Part shown: positions 24,439-34,109 of the stretch, piece by piece
How the letters are laid out: every line of letters begins with the position of its first letter
Numbering within the stretch: the first letter of the stretch is position 1
NCBI RefSeq assembly: GCF_014203665.1
Contig: NZ_JACHJN010000008.1
Location: 124,001-188,000 of the forward strand
Origin: Saccharothrix tamanrassetensis
Lineage (GTDB): Bacteria > Actinomycetota > Actinomycetes > Mycobacteriales > Pseudonocardiaceae
Direction of reading: 5' to 3'
Length of the DNA stretch: 64,000 nt
The notes under the pieces: model-generated
The model's database searches: none
What the model was told of the DNA's origin: nothing
What the model saw: the letters and a program-made list of their open reading frames with translations, nothing else
Made by a program: the position numbers and the translations under genes

Positions 24439-27400
24439 GTCGTCCCCCCACTTCGGTGTCGTTCGATCACGAGTTCGGACTTGCCGCGCGCTATGCGGGC
24501 GAGAGCAGCCAACCTCGACCGGAGCGGCTCCGGCGGCACGACGGTGGCGCCGGGGTGCTCTCCACCCCACGCGGCGCGCTGTTCGGACGGCACCTCGACG
24601 AGCACCCTGGCCAGAGCGGTGTCCTCGGTCATCTCCAAGCCGTCGATCCCGAGCCAGCCGCCGCGGGAGAGGTATCGACCGTCGCAGCGCACGTAGAAGC
24701 CCTGGCTCATCTGCCAGTCGGCGGGGTCGCCCACCGAAGCTGTGTCACCCGCCCGCAGGGCGTCCGGGTGTGGGAGCACGCGAGGGCTCGCCACCACCGA
24801 CAGCCCTGCGGCGGTCACCCGCTCCTCCCCGAGGTGCTGCCCGGCCGGGTTGCCCCACAGGAAGGGGTCCTGAGCGGTGACCGCACGTCCGTTGACGTCG
24901 ATCTCGGCCTTGCGCCGCAACAACTCGCCGAACACCACGCCGAGGTCGCGGACGCACCGGTCGAGGACCACGCCGACGCGCGTACGTGCGACCTGGGGCC
25001 GCGGTGCCCGGAGCAGCACGACCGACCACTGGTCCGACTTCACCTCGGGCAGCAGTCCGGTGGGCAGCCTGCGCGTGGCGCGGTGCAGCCACCAGGTGTC
25101 GGTGTCCGCCGCAGAGGTGAGGACCAGGCACGCCGAGGACGTGTGGGCATCCCAGGCGGTGACCTCGTCGTACAGGGCGGCGGCGACACCGAGGGTCGCG
25201 GATCCGCGCGACACCTCCTGCCCTTCGCGGAGGTTCGAGAGCAGCTCGTGCCCGGCGAAGGCGGCTCCGTCGTGGACCAAGGCGAGCCTGGAACTCGTGC
25301 CCGCGCCCGCGGTTCTAATCCGGACATGACGGGCACCGGACCACAACGCGCGGTCCACCAAGGCGATCAGCAGGTGGCCGAAGGCGCTGTCCTCACCCGC
25401 GGCGCCGAGCCGTTCCACCAACCCCGACCCCGTGGCGATCTCCGTGCCAGGCCGCCGCAGCTCGTGGACCGGTGTCCGCACGACGCTCAACCGGCGGAGC
25501 GAGACCTCTTTCGAGGGAGTGGGGGTCGCGCCACCGGCGGTGAGTCCCACGTCTGCCAGTTTCCCGACGAGCTTGCTCTTCGCCTTGCTCTCGATCTGCC
25601 GTATCCGCTCGCGCGTGACCGAGAAGTGCTCGCCGATCTTCTCCAGGGTACGGTCGTCACCACCGTCGAAGCCGAACCGCAACCTGAGCACCTCGGCCTC
25701 GCGCTCCTTCAACAGTGACAAGGCTTTCCGCACGAGTTCGGCGCCGAGTTCGTTGTCGAGCACGTAGTCGGGGTTCGAGTGGTGTTCGAACGGAGCGGGG
25801 ACCAGTTCCGCGAGCGAGATCTCCCCATCCGCGCCCAAAGGCGCGTCCAGGCTGATCACACCCCTGGACAACCGCAAGCAGTCCACCACCTTCTCCCAGG
25901 AGAACCCGGTGCGCTTGGCGATCTCCGCGATCGGGGCGTCCTCCTGCTCGAGGAGCAGCCTGTTCCGGACGGCGCGGACCTTGCGGACTTCCTCGTGCTT
26001 GTGGACCGGCAGCCGGATCGTCGCGCCCTCGTCGGGAACGGCGCGGCCCATGTGCTGGTTGATCCAGTTCACCGCGTAGGTGGAGAACTTCAGTCCCCGC
26101 GAGGCGTCCCACTTCTCGATCGCCCGCATCAGACCCAGCAGCCCGTGCTGGTACAGGTCTTCGTAGTCGAGTCCCGCACCGAGGTGCCTGCCGATGCACG
26201 AACCGACGAGACCGGTGTTGTGCAGCACCATCGCGTCGAATGCTCGGGCCCGCACGTCGTTGTCACGCAGGGTCGAGCGGAAGCCCTTCGGCAGTTCGTC
26301 CGACAGGTCTTCGTCGGCTGATCGCATGAGCTGTGCCAACCCGACCTCTTGGTCGGCGGTGAGCAGGCGCTTGGACCGAGCGTTGCTCCGCATCGGGGCC
26401 ACGAGCAGGGCGCGAGCGCTGTCGACCGCCGACCGGGTGGGCGGAGCCGTTTGCTCCGGCACCGCGGGATGGGGCGTCGGGAACTCGACGGTCGCGCCGT
26501 CCGCCTCCACCCACTCCCCGCCAGGCGCGTCGCGGGTTCGGTCGTCGAGAAAGGCCGGCGTCAGCCCGCTCAACGAGGTGGGTCGCCCGACACCGGAGTA
26601 GGAGAGGAACAACTCCGAACGTGTCGTCGGACCGAGTACCCGCAGCGCGTTCTCCAACCGGAAGCGGTCCTCCACGTGGTCGAGCCCCGCCAACACGACG
26701 TGGTCGAACCGCATCCCGATGGCGCTGACCCACGTCAGCACCTTCACGCCGGGGTCGGCCCAGGTGATCGTGGCGTGCTTCGGGACCTTGACGCCCGACA
26801 GGTGCCATTGCGTCCTGCCGTCGAACAGGTCCCCGATCCCGTCCTTGAAGACTTGGGCCAGTTCCCGGGTCGGGAGGAACACACCGATCTGCCGGTCGCG
26901 GTGCGCTGCCGCCTGCTCCACGACGAACCGGATCTCCTCGTCGACGTCTTCGTGGTCGACCAGCACCGGTCGTGGGCCTTCGCGGTGAGGCGCGGCCACC
27001 GGGAAGGACCTGTCGCCGAGGTGCGCCAGCAACTCGTGGATCTGCGCGGTACCGCCGTCGACCTCGTGCGAGGTGGTGGCGGTTCCTGCGCCGAGGAGAG
27101 CGGTCAGATCCTCCAGCGTCGTGCCGGAGGCGTCGACCGTCTGCACGGGGTCGACGAACACCGTCGCCTCGACGCTGAGCAGGCGGAGCACCGTGTAGAA
27201 GTCAGGTGGCAGTTGCTGCCCTTGGACGACGATGACGTGTCGTCTGTCCAGCGGTCGAACGTAACGAGCCCGGAGGTGTCGCTTGAACTCCCAGAAGTTG
27301 ATGTCGTAGTCGTCCGCCTTCGGCTGGTTGATCCGCAGCACCGTGCGCCACACGTTGGCGAAGTACGAGTGGTAGGTCATCACGGTGTCGCCGCGGCTCT

Positions 27401-27590
27401 CGAACGGCATCAGCGTGCGGATGCGGCTCGTCAGCACGCTCGACCGGGTGATGACGTGCAGCTCTTTGCCATGCCCCCGGAGGCGACGGTAGGCCGCAAC
27501 GGCTTGGCGCGCTTGGTCGACTGCGGGTGCGGCGACCACTACGGCGTGATGGGGCGCCTCGTGGACCGAGGCGCGTAACGCGGCGCTCAC
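24435..27590 (-). CDS. Fusion protein: SF1-helicase-like domain, complete sigma-70 factor, GHKL/HSP90-like ATPase domain
   Basis: A 1051-aa protein whose GTG 27590 overlaps the drmB stop (GTGA). Residues ~1-350 resemble a UvrD-type helicase (VVVAAPAVDQARQAV in place of Walker A, VIVVQGQQLP at motif II, VDPVQT, WVSAIGMRFDHVVLAGL, LFLSYSGVGR), but catalytic residues are lost. Residues ~410-690 are a complete primary-type sigma factor: region 2 DYEDLYQHGLLGLMRAIEKW ... KFSTYAVNWINQHM (about 472-512), region 3 APIAEIAKRTGFSWEKVVDC, region 4 DRTLEKIGEHFSVTRERIRQ (about 645-665). Residues ~735-960 look like a GHKL fold (LLIALVDRALWSGARHVRI, VHDGAAFAGHELL, GSATLGVAAALYDEVTAWD), with the usual N-box Asn replaced by Arg. 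It occupies the slot of the uncharacterised DrmE. A role in transcription during infection is inference. Confidence 0.85.
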   Translation of the reverse strand: MSAALRASVHEAPHHAVVVAAPAVDQARQAVAAYRRLRGHGKELHVITRSSVLTSRIRTLMPFESRGDTVMTYHSYFANVWRTVLRINQPKADDYDINFWEFKRHLRARYVRPLDRRHVIVVQGQQLPPDFYTVLRLLSVEATVFVDPVQTVDASGTTLEDLTALLGAGTATTSHEVDGGTAQIHELLAHLGDRSFPVAAPHREGPRPVLVDHEDVDEEIRFVVEQAAAHRDRQIGVFLPTRELAQVFKDGIGDLFDGRTQWHLSGVKVPKHATITWADPGVKVLTWVSAIGMRFDHVVLAGLDHVEDRFRLENALRVLGPTTRSELFLSYSGVGRPTSLSGLTPAFLDDRTRDAPGGEWVEADGATVEFPTPHPAVPEQTAPPTRSAVDSARALLVAPMRSNARSKRLLTADQEVGLAQLMRSADEDLSDELPKGFRSTLRDNDVRARAFDAMVLHNTGLVGSCIGRHLGAGLDYEDLYQHGLLGLMRAIEKWDASRGLKFSTYAVNWINQHMGRAVPDEGATIRLPVHKHEEVRKVRAVRNRLLLEQEDAPIAEIAKRTGFSWEKVVDCLRLSRGVISLDAPLGADGEISLAELVPAPFEHHSNPDYVLDNELGAELVRKALSLLKEREAEVLRLRFGFDGGDDRTLEKIGEHFSVTRERIRQIESKAKSKLVGKLADVGLTAGGATPTPSKEVSLRRLSVVRTPVHELRRPGTEIATGSGLVERLGAAGEDSAFGHLLIALVDRALWSGARHVRIRTAGAGTSSRLALVHDGAAFAGHELLSNLREGQEVSRGSATLGVAAALYDEVTAWDAHTSSACLVLTSAADTDTWWLHRATRRLPTGLLPEVKSDQWSVVLLRAPRPQVARTRVGVVLDRCVRDLGVVFGELLRRKAEIDVNGRAVTAQDPFLWGNPAGQHLGEERVTAAGLSVVASPRVLPHPDALRAGDTASVGDPADWQMSQGFYVRCDGRYLSRGGWLGIDGLEMTEDTALARVLVEVPSEQRAAWGGEHPGATVVPPEPLRSRLAALARIARGKSELVIERHRSGGTT

Positions 27591-29371
27591 AGGAGGCTCC
27601 CCGGGACACCGCCGACGGCTGCCGCCAGGTCCTTGAAGAACCCGAACTCCGGGTCGACCAGTAGACGCCGGTCCAGCAGCCGGTTCGTCGCCTCACAGCT
27701 CGTCTCCGGCGCCAGCGAGCACGCGTGGCACGCGGCCAGCGACAGCCCGTCCGGCCCCTGGCCGGGGTGGTCCGCGCACACCGGGTCGAACGAGCACCAC
27801 AGGGCGGTGGTGATCGACATGTCGAGGAGTCTGACCAACCGGGGGAACTCGCCCATCCTGACCAGGCCGCCCAGTGTGCCCTCCGAGTCGCCAGCCGCCG
27901 TGTAGATCAGCACGCCGGACATGGGGGGACCGCCACCGTTCTTCGTCACGTACAAACGCTCGCGCAACGAAGATGTCGAGTAGCCGGCTTCGAAGGCGGT
28001 GTTGCGCAGGAGCAGGTGCGCGAGGGTGTGCAACAGCACGAAACGCGGTGTGGGCTCGGGAAGCCACGTCGCACCCGTCAGCTCGCGACGTTCGGCCAAT
28101 CGCCGGCACCGGGGCACTACCGGAGCCGACTCCTCCCACCGGACGAGGGCCTCCTCGTCGAACCTGAGGAAGAACCCCTCCCCGAACACCTCGACGGCCG
28201 GCAGGAAGTCGGGGTCGTCGCTCAGGTTGGACGGCACCTTCTCCTCCATCGCGTAGCGCTCGAAGTGCGTCAGCACCCGAACCTCGCGGAGGCGGTCGAC
28301 CAGCACGACCTCCGGGATCAGCCTGCTCCAGCCGTTCACGGTTCCGCCCGCGGAGCGCAGCGGGCGATGGGCTCGTCGTGAGATGAACTGGTCCTGGTGG
28401 TGGTGCTCCTCCTCCCTCGGGTTGATCAGGGCCGCCCACTCGTCCGGGCGGATGTTCTCGGGTCCGCCGTCGGGCTGTGCGTGAGGTGCGCTCATCTCGT
28501 TGGCCAGCGCCGCCTCGACCTCGGCGACGGACAGGCCGTGCTCGTCTGCCATGACCTCGATCATCGCCTTGGCCAACTTGTAGCCCGGGTTGTTGACGAG
28601 GAACCGGAAATCGTCTCTCTTCCTCAAGACCGCCAACGGCTCGCTGACGGAACTCCAATCCGAGTCGGGCGGGATGTCGATCGCGCTGACCACGTTCGGG
28701 AAGTACACGCTCGACGCCCCGCGCTGCATCGCCACCACCTGCTTCGCGCACACCTTCGCGTCTTTTTGGTCCTGCCACGGCTGCCTGCCGGTGCACTTGC
28801 TGCCGATGTGCTTCAGCCCGACGCTCGTGGTCAGCCCGTCCAGCGACCTCTCACCGCCGCAGGGCACGCACCGCACGACGAGGGAGTTGAGGCCACCGCC
28901 GACATTGGCCTTGCTCAGGAACTTCAGGTCCGATCGCTGGCACTGGTTCTGGTTGCGGTCGCGGCGGTCGGCCGAGTGCGCCCAACGGACCCAGTCGACA
29001 TCCGACAGGTGCCCGTCGGCGCACACCGCCACGAACCGCATGGGGATGAGCTGCTTCCCGGCGGGGCAGTGCTCGCACCTCGGAGGGGTGTTGGCGACTT
29101 CTCTGGTGTACGACCACCGGCTCATGCGCCGACAGGCCGGGCAGAACAACCACTGCGGGAACCGGTAGTAGGGGATCGGCCTGCCCGGCATGGGCGAGGC
29201 CAGGGAGTTCACCCCGAGGTACGAGGCGAGCCTGGGGAAGTCGACGGGCACGCGTTGGTGGGGCCACCTGCCCGCGTCCTCCACCACGAAGGACTCGCCG
29301 ACGAGGTCGATGATCGCCCCTGGTCCGAACGGGCTGATGACCTGTGAACGTCGAACTTTGCGCACCGTCAC
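27587..29371 (-). CDS. drmB: DISARM protein DrmB (DUF1998)
   Basis: A 594-aa protein. GTG 29371 overlaps the drmA stop by 4 bp (GTGA). The N-terminus reads VRKVRRSQVISPFGPGAIID, a typical DrmB opening. A zinc-type cluster CPACRR ... CEHC lies at about 75-100, then FVAVCADGHLSDVDWVRWAH. The DUF1998 region is LHTLAHLLLRNTAFEAGYST (about 444-463), with GVLIYTAAGDSEGTLGGL near 485, and a final Cys cluster (SFDPVCADH ... LAACHACSLAPETSC). In DISARM, DrmB partners the helicase DrmA in recognising foreign DNA. The adjacent coupled drmA supports this. Confidence 0.88.
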   Translation of the reverse strand: MTVRKVRRSQVISPFGPGAIIDLVGESFVVEDAGRWPHQRVPVDFPRLASYLGVNSLASPMPGRPIPYYRFPQWLFCPACRRMSRWSYTREVANTPPRCEHCPAGKQLIPMRFVAVCADGHLSDVDWVRWAHSADRRDRNQNQCQRSDLKFLSKANVGGGLNSLVVRCVPCGGERSLDGLTTSVGLKHIGSKCTGRQPWQDQKDAKVCAKQVVAMQRGASSVYFPNVVSAIDIPPDSDWSSVSEPLAVLRKRDDFRFLVNNPGYKLAKAMIEVMADEHGLSVAEVEAALANEMSAPHAQPDGGPENIRPDEWAALINPREEEHHHQDQFISRRAHRPLRSAGGTVNGWSRLIPEVVLVDRLREVRVLTHFERYAMEEKVPSNLSDDPDFLPAVEVFGEGFFLRFDEEALVRWEESAPVVPRCRRLAERRELTGATWLPEPTPRFVLLHTLAHLLLRNTAFEAGYSTSSLRERLYVTKNGGGPPMSGVLIYTAAGDSEGTLGGLVRMGEFPRLVRLLDMSITTALWCSFDPVCADHPGQGPDGLSLAACHACSLAPETSCEATNRLLDRRLLVDPEFGFFKDLAAAVGGVPGSLL

Positions 29372-32300
29372 TTGCGAGGCCCCCTCACCTGCACGTGGAC
29401 CTCGACGTCGACGCTGCGCATCGAGTCGAGTGTCGCCCAACCGTCACCCCGCTCGGTGAACCGCTTGAGCAGCTTGGGGCGCTCACGTCCACCTTGGCTG
29501 TAGCGCAGCCCGCCGAGGGGTTCCGCGTCGGCCGCCCGCTTCACCCACCTCTCGATCAGGGTGTCCAAGTGGCTCTCGACTCGTTTGAGTTCGGTCGGAT
29601 CCGCCCGTTCCACGCGGCTGAGGAACCTCCCGACGAGCGTGGCGAAGCGTTCGTCATCGGGGTCGAACGACGCCGCTTGCTGATCGCCCGACAGGCCGAG
29701 CGCGTGGCGCACCAGCACGACCAGGTCGGCGTGGAGGGCGCGCAGGCGCGCCGGCACCGAGAACGGGGTCACCGAACTCGGCTCCACCGAGCGGTAGAGG
29801 CTCGCGTGGTAGGGGGTGAACGACTCGTAGTGCGACCGGTCGCGCGGCTTGGACGGCGAGTAGACCGTCACCACGAGACCGGGGCGGTCGACGTTCCGTC
29901 CCACGCGGCTGGTGGCCTGGATGTACTCGGCGGTCGTCTTCGGTTGGCCGACGACGGTCATGATGCCCAGCCGACCGACGTCGACGCCGACGGAGATCAT
30001 GTTGGTGCTGGCCAGGAAGGCGACGCCACCGGGTGCGTCGTGCGGCTCCTTCAGCCGGTCGAGGCGTTTCGGGATCTGCGCGGAGGCCACGTTGCTGGTC
30101 AGCTCCACCACGTTGTCGTCGTGGAGCTGCCGCACCTGATCCTCGGCCCGCGCGATCACCTTCAACCGCGATGGGATGTCGTCGGAGGCCAGGTTGATCG
30201 TCTTGCCCAGCTCGCGGAGGCTGTTGTGGTAGACGACGAGGGTCGAGTAGGCGTCCTCGGCCGCCGGCGCCAGCCCGACCTCCAGCGGCGCCTGCAACTG
30301 CGCCGCGGCGACGTGGATGAGCGCGGTGAGCGGTGTGTGGCCCTGTGGCATGACACCCATGTAGGCACGACCCGGTGCTGCGTGGTTCGTGCGCACGAAG
30401 TACGAGTCGGTGGCGTCGAGACCTGCGGGTGGGAACAGCGCGACGGGCCGCCCGAAGACACCCCTGGTCTGCTCGTCGGCCCGGCGGATGGTTGCTGTGG
30501 CAGCAACGATCTTCGGCCTGTTCCCCAGGTGCTCCATCAGCACGTCGAAGGCCGCTTCGTAGAGGCCGACGATGGTACCCAGCGGACCGGAGATGAGGTG
30601 GAACTCGTCCTGGATGATCAGCGACGGACCGGGGTCGCGGCCCGCCCCGAAGAACGCGCCGGTGTTCTCGTTCCACACAGTGCGGGCGAACTTGTCGACC
30701 GTGCCGACGAGCATGGTGGGCGGGTTCTGATAGAGGTCCTCGTCCACCGACGACATCGGCAGTTCGGTGCGGAACGGGCACTTGTTGTTCAGGCACCGCA
30801 CCCGGAAGGAGTTGTTGGTCGCCGAGATGCCCCACCGCTGTTCGTCGTCTTGGTCGCCGGGGACGATCCGCGTTCCGCACCACGGGCAGGACTCGATCTG
30901 GAAGCCTTTGTCGCCCGCGCCACCGTCACGCGCCCGCGCGAGTAATCGGCGGGCGTCCACGAAGCTGTTGGGGCTGTTCTCGCCGCCGACCCACAGGCCG
31001 ATCGACACGGGGCGGCTGCCGAGCCGTCCGTTGGAGCCGCGGCGTACCAGCTCACAGGCGGCGATCATGGTCGCGGCTCGCTGGAACTGCTGGCTGGTCA
31101 GCAGGCGCAGGGTGTACCTGGTGATGACCGCGGTGCCCGCTCCGCTGTCCCCCAGGGTCAGACGCCGGTGGAGGACGGTGAACGCGGCGAGCCCGAGGTA
31201 CGCCTCGGTCTTGCCGCCGCCGGTGGGGAACCAGATCAGGTCGACCAGATCCCGGTCCTCGCCATCCTGGACCACGCCCTTCACCGTCATCAGCAGGAAA
31301 CCGAGTTGGAAGGGGCGCCACGTGGGGTTGAGCGAGTCGTAGTCGACCCGCGGGTCCGGCGCGTCCGAGGGGGCGTGCGGCGAGCCGCCGAGGTGCGGCC
31401 GGCTGTGTGCCATCTGCATGGCCATCACCCGGTTGGCGAGCGCGAAGGCTTCGAGCGCGTCCCGGTCCTCGCGCAGGAAGTCCAGGCCGGACAACATGCG
31501 ATCCCTGGCCCGGATCGCGCGGTCCCGCAACCGCTCGGCTGCGGGGCGGAGGCGCGGGTCGAGGTTCGCCGATGCCGCGTCCCAGGTCTTCCCGATCCAG
31601 TCCGAGTACCGGTCGACGAAGCGGGTCAGGGCCGCGAACACGGGCTCCGGAGTGGTGGCGATCCCGGCGAGGCCGTTCAAGCGGACGGCGTCCGCCACGT
31701 CGGGTAGGTCGAAGGCGACATCCGGCACCACGTGCACCGGGAGGAACGACGTGCCGACCCACTCGGGCCGTTCGCCCGCGGTGTCCCAACGAGCCGCCGT
31801 TCCGTGGCCGACGGCGTACACCGGCACATCGCGGTACTGGAGTTCGAGTTCTTCCGCTTCGTCGTCGCTGTGGGCCTGTGCCTGCGTCGGGTAGCGGATG
31901 ATGGCGCTTCCCGCGGCCCGGCAGCGGAGCCCGACTTGGAAGAGGCAGTCCTCCGGAGCCACCGCCCGGCGCTGCTCCTGCACTCTGCGGTTGACAAGGA
32001 TGACGGTGACGATCACTCCGCCGGGGTGCGGACGCCAGGTCACCTCGACGCTGGCCGCCTCGCCCCACAGGTTGACCTTCCGGTGAATCGCGGAGGACGG
32101 GGGCTCGACCGTCAGCGCTGCACTTCCCACGAGGTCGAGCGGTTCGCGCTGCCACTCGTCGGCCTCGTCCGAGAGGCGGTGGTACCGCGCGGCCCGCACC
32201 TCCACGGTGATCGCGGACCGGTCCGCGATCATGAAGCTGATGCCGGCCGAACTCGGCCGGCTCTGCCCCGCGAGGGTGATGGGGTCGTCGTCGTCGTCCT

Positions 32301-32535
32301 CGATCAGGGCACCTGCCTGGTCGTCGACCTCCTCCGCGTCATCCGCCGGACCGCTCGCTTCGGCGGGAAGCGGGGCGAGCGACATCGGGTACAGCACGGC
32401 GGTCAGGTACCGGTGCTGCGGCGCCTTCTCGTAGAGGACTTCGTCGTCCCCGTCGACCGGACCGACCAGCTGGTCGCGCAGGTACTCGAGCACCCGGTCC
32501 CGGTCCGGGAACCCCGTGGTGTGCACCTCGGTCAC
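29368..32535 (-). CDS. drmA: DISARM helicase DrmA
   Basis: A 1055-aa protein. GTG 32535 overlaps the upstream stop (GTGA). It is an SF2 helicase with motif I IWFPTGGGKTEAYLGLAAF (about residue 435-453), motif II LIIQDEFHLISGPLG (DEFH, about 640), a Cys pair (SCPWCGTR and CLNNKCPF) between them, motif V VGVDVGRLG and motif VI IQATSRVGRN (about 870). The long ~430-residue N-terminal domain before motif I and the FPTGGGKTEAYLGL wording are characteristic of DrmA. DrmAB complexes bind and translocate on unmethylated invading DNA. It is the second gene of the operon. Confidence 0.88.
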   Translation of the reverse strand: MTEVHTTGFPDRDRVLEYLRDQLVGPVDGDDEVLYEKAPQHRYLTAVLYPMSLAPLPAEASGPADDAEEVDDQAGALIEDDDDDPITLAGQSRPSSAGISFMIADRSAITVEVRAARYHRLSDEADEWQREPLDLVGSAALTVEPPSSAIHRKVNLWGEAASVEVTWRPHPGGVIVTVILVNRRVQEQRRAVAPEDCLFQVGLRCRAAGSAIIRYPTQAQAHSDDEAEELELQYRDVPVYAVGHGTAARWDTAGERPEWVGTSFLPVHVVPDVAFDLPDVADAVRLNGLAGIATTPEPVFAALTRFVDRYSDWIGKTWDAASANLDPRLRPAAERLRDRAIRARDRMLSGLDFLREDRDALEAFALANRVMAMQMAHSRPHLGGSPHAPSDAPDPRVDYDSLNPTWRPFQLGFLLMTVKGVVQDGEDRDLVDLIWFPTGGGKTEAYLGLAAFTVLHRRLTLGDSGAGTAVITRYTLRLLTSQQFQRAATMIAACELVRRGSNGRLGSRPVSIGLWVGGENSPNSFVDARRLLARARDGGAGDKGFQIESCPWCGTRIVPGDQDDEQRWGISATNNSFRVRCLNNKCPFRTELPMSSVDEDLYQNPPTMLVGTVDKFARTVWNENTGAFFGAGRDPGPSLIIQDEFHLISGPLGTIVGLYEAAFDVLMEHLGNRPKIVAATATIRRADEQTRGVFGRPVALFPPAGLDATDSYFVRTNHAAPGRAYMGVMPQGHTPLTALIHVAAAQLQAPLEVGLAPAAEDAYSTLVVYHNSLRELGKTINLASDDIPSRLKVIARAEDQVRQLHDDNVVELTSNVASAQIPKRLDRLKEPHDAPGGVAFLASTNMISVGVDVGRLGIMTVVGQPKTTAEYIQATSRVGRNVDRPGLVVTVYSPSKPRDRSHYESFTPYHASLYRSVEPSSVTPFSVPARLRALHADLVVLVRHALGLSGDQQAASFDPDDERFATLVGRFLSRVERADPTELKRVESHLDTLIERWVKRAADAEPLGGLRYSQGGRERPKLLKRFTERGDGWATLDSMRSVDVEVHVQVRGPRK

Positions 32536-34109
32536 CCGTCCACTCCCGTTCTGCCCGGCTTGACGACCCACAGGGCGGCCTTGGCCCGGGTCATGCCCAC
32601 GTACAACTGCGCGCGTGCCGCCTTTTCGTCCGCAGTCTCATCCACTTCCAGGAGGACGTACCGGCTTTCCAACCCCTTGAAGTCGGCTACCTGGGCGAAC
32701 CCGACGCGCCCTCGGCCGGGCCGGCGCATGCGCAGCAGGTCCAGCACGTCGATGCGTTCGAGCCATTCCGCAGGTAGTTCGACGAAGATCGATGCGCTCA
32801 ACTGGTGCGGTGACAGCAGCACGACCTGCTCCAGAGGCACATCGTGTTCTTCGAGTTCGGTCAAGGCTGCCAACACCGCGGTGACCGCCTTCGCGCGGAC
32901 CTCCTCGACCACTACGACCTCGCGGCCGTGGCCCGCCTCGGTCACCCCCAGATCGGCTCCTGTGCGCTCCTGGGTGGCGCGGACGATCTCGATGGTGTTC
33001 CGGCAGTTGTCCATCAGGTCGACGATGGTGGGGCGGTGGGAGTCCAGCTTGACTCTCGCGTCGTCTTCGTAGCGACCGACCAGTCCTCGCTGGTTGTTGG
33101 AGTCCAGGAAGAACGCCCAGCGGCCGTCCGCCAGCCCGCCGACCAGCACGGTGTCCAGCACGTCGAGGTCGTGCCCGTTGACGACGTCCTGCCCCTCGTC
33201 CACCACGACCACGTCGAAGGCGTCCGCGTCGAAAGCCGACACCTGGTCGAACGGGACCGCGGTGATGCCGTCCAAGTCCTGCTGCGAGCGGATGAAGGCC
33301 GCCAGGACGTGGCTGCGGCAGGTCAGCAGAACACGTTCGCCGGAAGCCCGGGCCCGCCTGCACATCTCGACCGCCAGCATGGTCTTGCCCGTTCCGGCGC
33401 CGCCCTCGAACACCACCCGCGAGTTCCTGCGGTGCTGGTCGAGGGCCTTGTACTGGCTCTTGGTCAGGGCGACGAGTTCCTTCTCGACCAGGTCGTCGAG
33501 GCGGCGCAGGGACAGCACGCGGTCGAAGTCGGGGCGGAGGACGTTGAGGTAGCGCTCGACGTCATCGGGCGACAGAGGTCCCCGCCCGCCGAGCTTGTTC
33601 TCCCAGAACGCGCCCAACCGGTCGAGGCACTCCGCCCACCCCTCGGACGCCAAGCGGACCGCGTTGATCACCATTTCCGGGGTCCACTCCACGCTGACCG
33701 CGTCGAACTCGCTGTCAGGGAAGACAGCCCCGTACCCGAACACGGTGCGCTCGACCAAGTCCGGGTCGGCCGTGGTCCGGCGGAGGACCTTCTGCAGGGC
33801 GAACATGCTGGTCTGCGCTTGGTCGAGAGGGCTCTCCTTCAGCCGGTGCCGATTGCCCTTGAGGTCGCGCGTGTGCCACACACCCTTCCTCAGCAGGATC
33901 TCGCCACCTTTGGCTTCGAGTGCCAACAGGCCGCGTTCGCCGAGCAAGAGGAAGTCGATCTCGCACACCCGCTTGCGATCGTGCTCGGGCAGGTTGGTGC
34001 TGTGCATGGCGTATGCCCACCCGGCCACTTCGACTGCGGCCAACTGGGAGAAGATCTCCTGCTCGGCCTGACTGGCACTGGGATGCACCGAATTCGGGAT
34101 CATGCGCAC
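32532..34109 (-). CDS. NERD nuclease-like domain fused to an SF1 helicase/NTPase
   Basis: A 525-aa protein. GTG 34109 was chosen because NERD proteins usually start close to MIPN, and GGCAGG lies upstream; ATG 34103 and the upstream GTG 34193 are alternatives. Residues ~10-140 form a NERD domain (AEQEIFSQL, CEIDFLLLGERGLLALEAKG with the nuclease-type Asp and Glu-x-Lys). Then comes a UvrD-like helicase: Walker A FEGGAGTGKTMLAVEM (about 225), motif II FDVVVVDEGQDV (about 300), DSNNQRGLVGRYEDD, and the C-terminal VGFAQVADFKGLESRYVLLE and QLYVGMTRAKAALWV. It is the first gene of the six-gene defence operon and a likely effector or DNA-processing component. Confidence 0.85.
   Translation of the reverse strand: MRMIPNSVHPSASQAEQEIFSQLAAVEVAGWAYAMHSTNLPEHDRKRVCEIDFLLLGERGLLALEAKGGEILLRKGVWHTRDLKGNRHRLKESPLDQAQTSMFALQKVLRRTTADPDLVERTVFGYGAVFPDSEFDAVSVEWTPEMVINAVRLASEGWAECLDRLGAFWENKLGGRGPLSPDDVERYLNVLRPDFDRVLSLRRLDDLVEKELVALTKSQYKALDQHRRNSRVVFEGGAGTGKTMLAVEMCRRARASGERVLLTCRSHVLAAFIRSQQDLDGITAVPFDQVSAFDADAFDVVVVDEGQDVVNGHDLDVLDTVLVGGLADGRWAFFLDSNNQRGLVGRYEDDARVKLDSHRPTIVDLMDNCRNTIEIVRATQERTGADLGVTEAGHGREVVVVEEVRAKAVTAVLAALTELEEHDVPLEQVVLLSPHQLSASIFVELPAEWLERIDVLDLLRMRRPGRGRVGFAQVADFKGLESRYVLLEVDETADEKAARAQLYVGMTRAKAALWVVKPGRTGVDG

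Noticed and set aside
24456-25718. 420-codon plus-strand frame opposite the sigma/GHKL fusion
   Set aside because: Shadow ORF; composition dominated by Arg, Gly and Pro, no motif.
29344-30945. Long plus-strand open frame of 533 codons opposite drmA/drmB
   Set aside because: It is an antisense shadow in high-GC DNA: the translation is Arg/Val/Asp/Gly-rich with no motif, and the opposite strand carries helicase and DUF1998 motifs.
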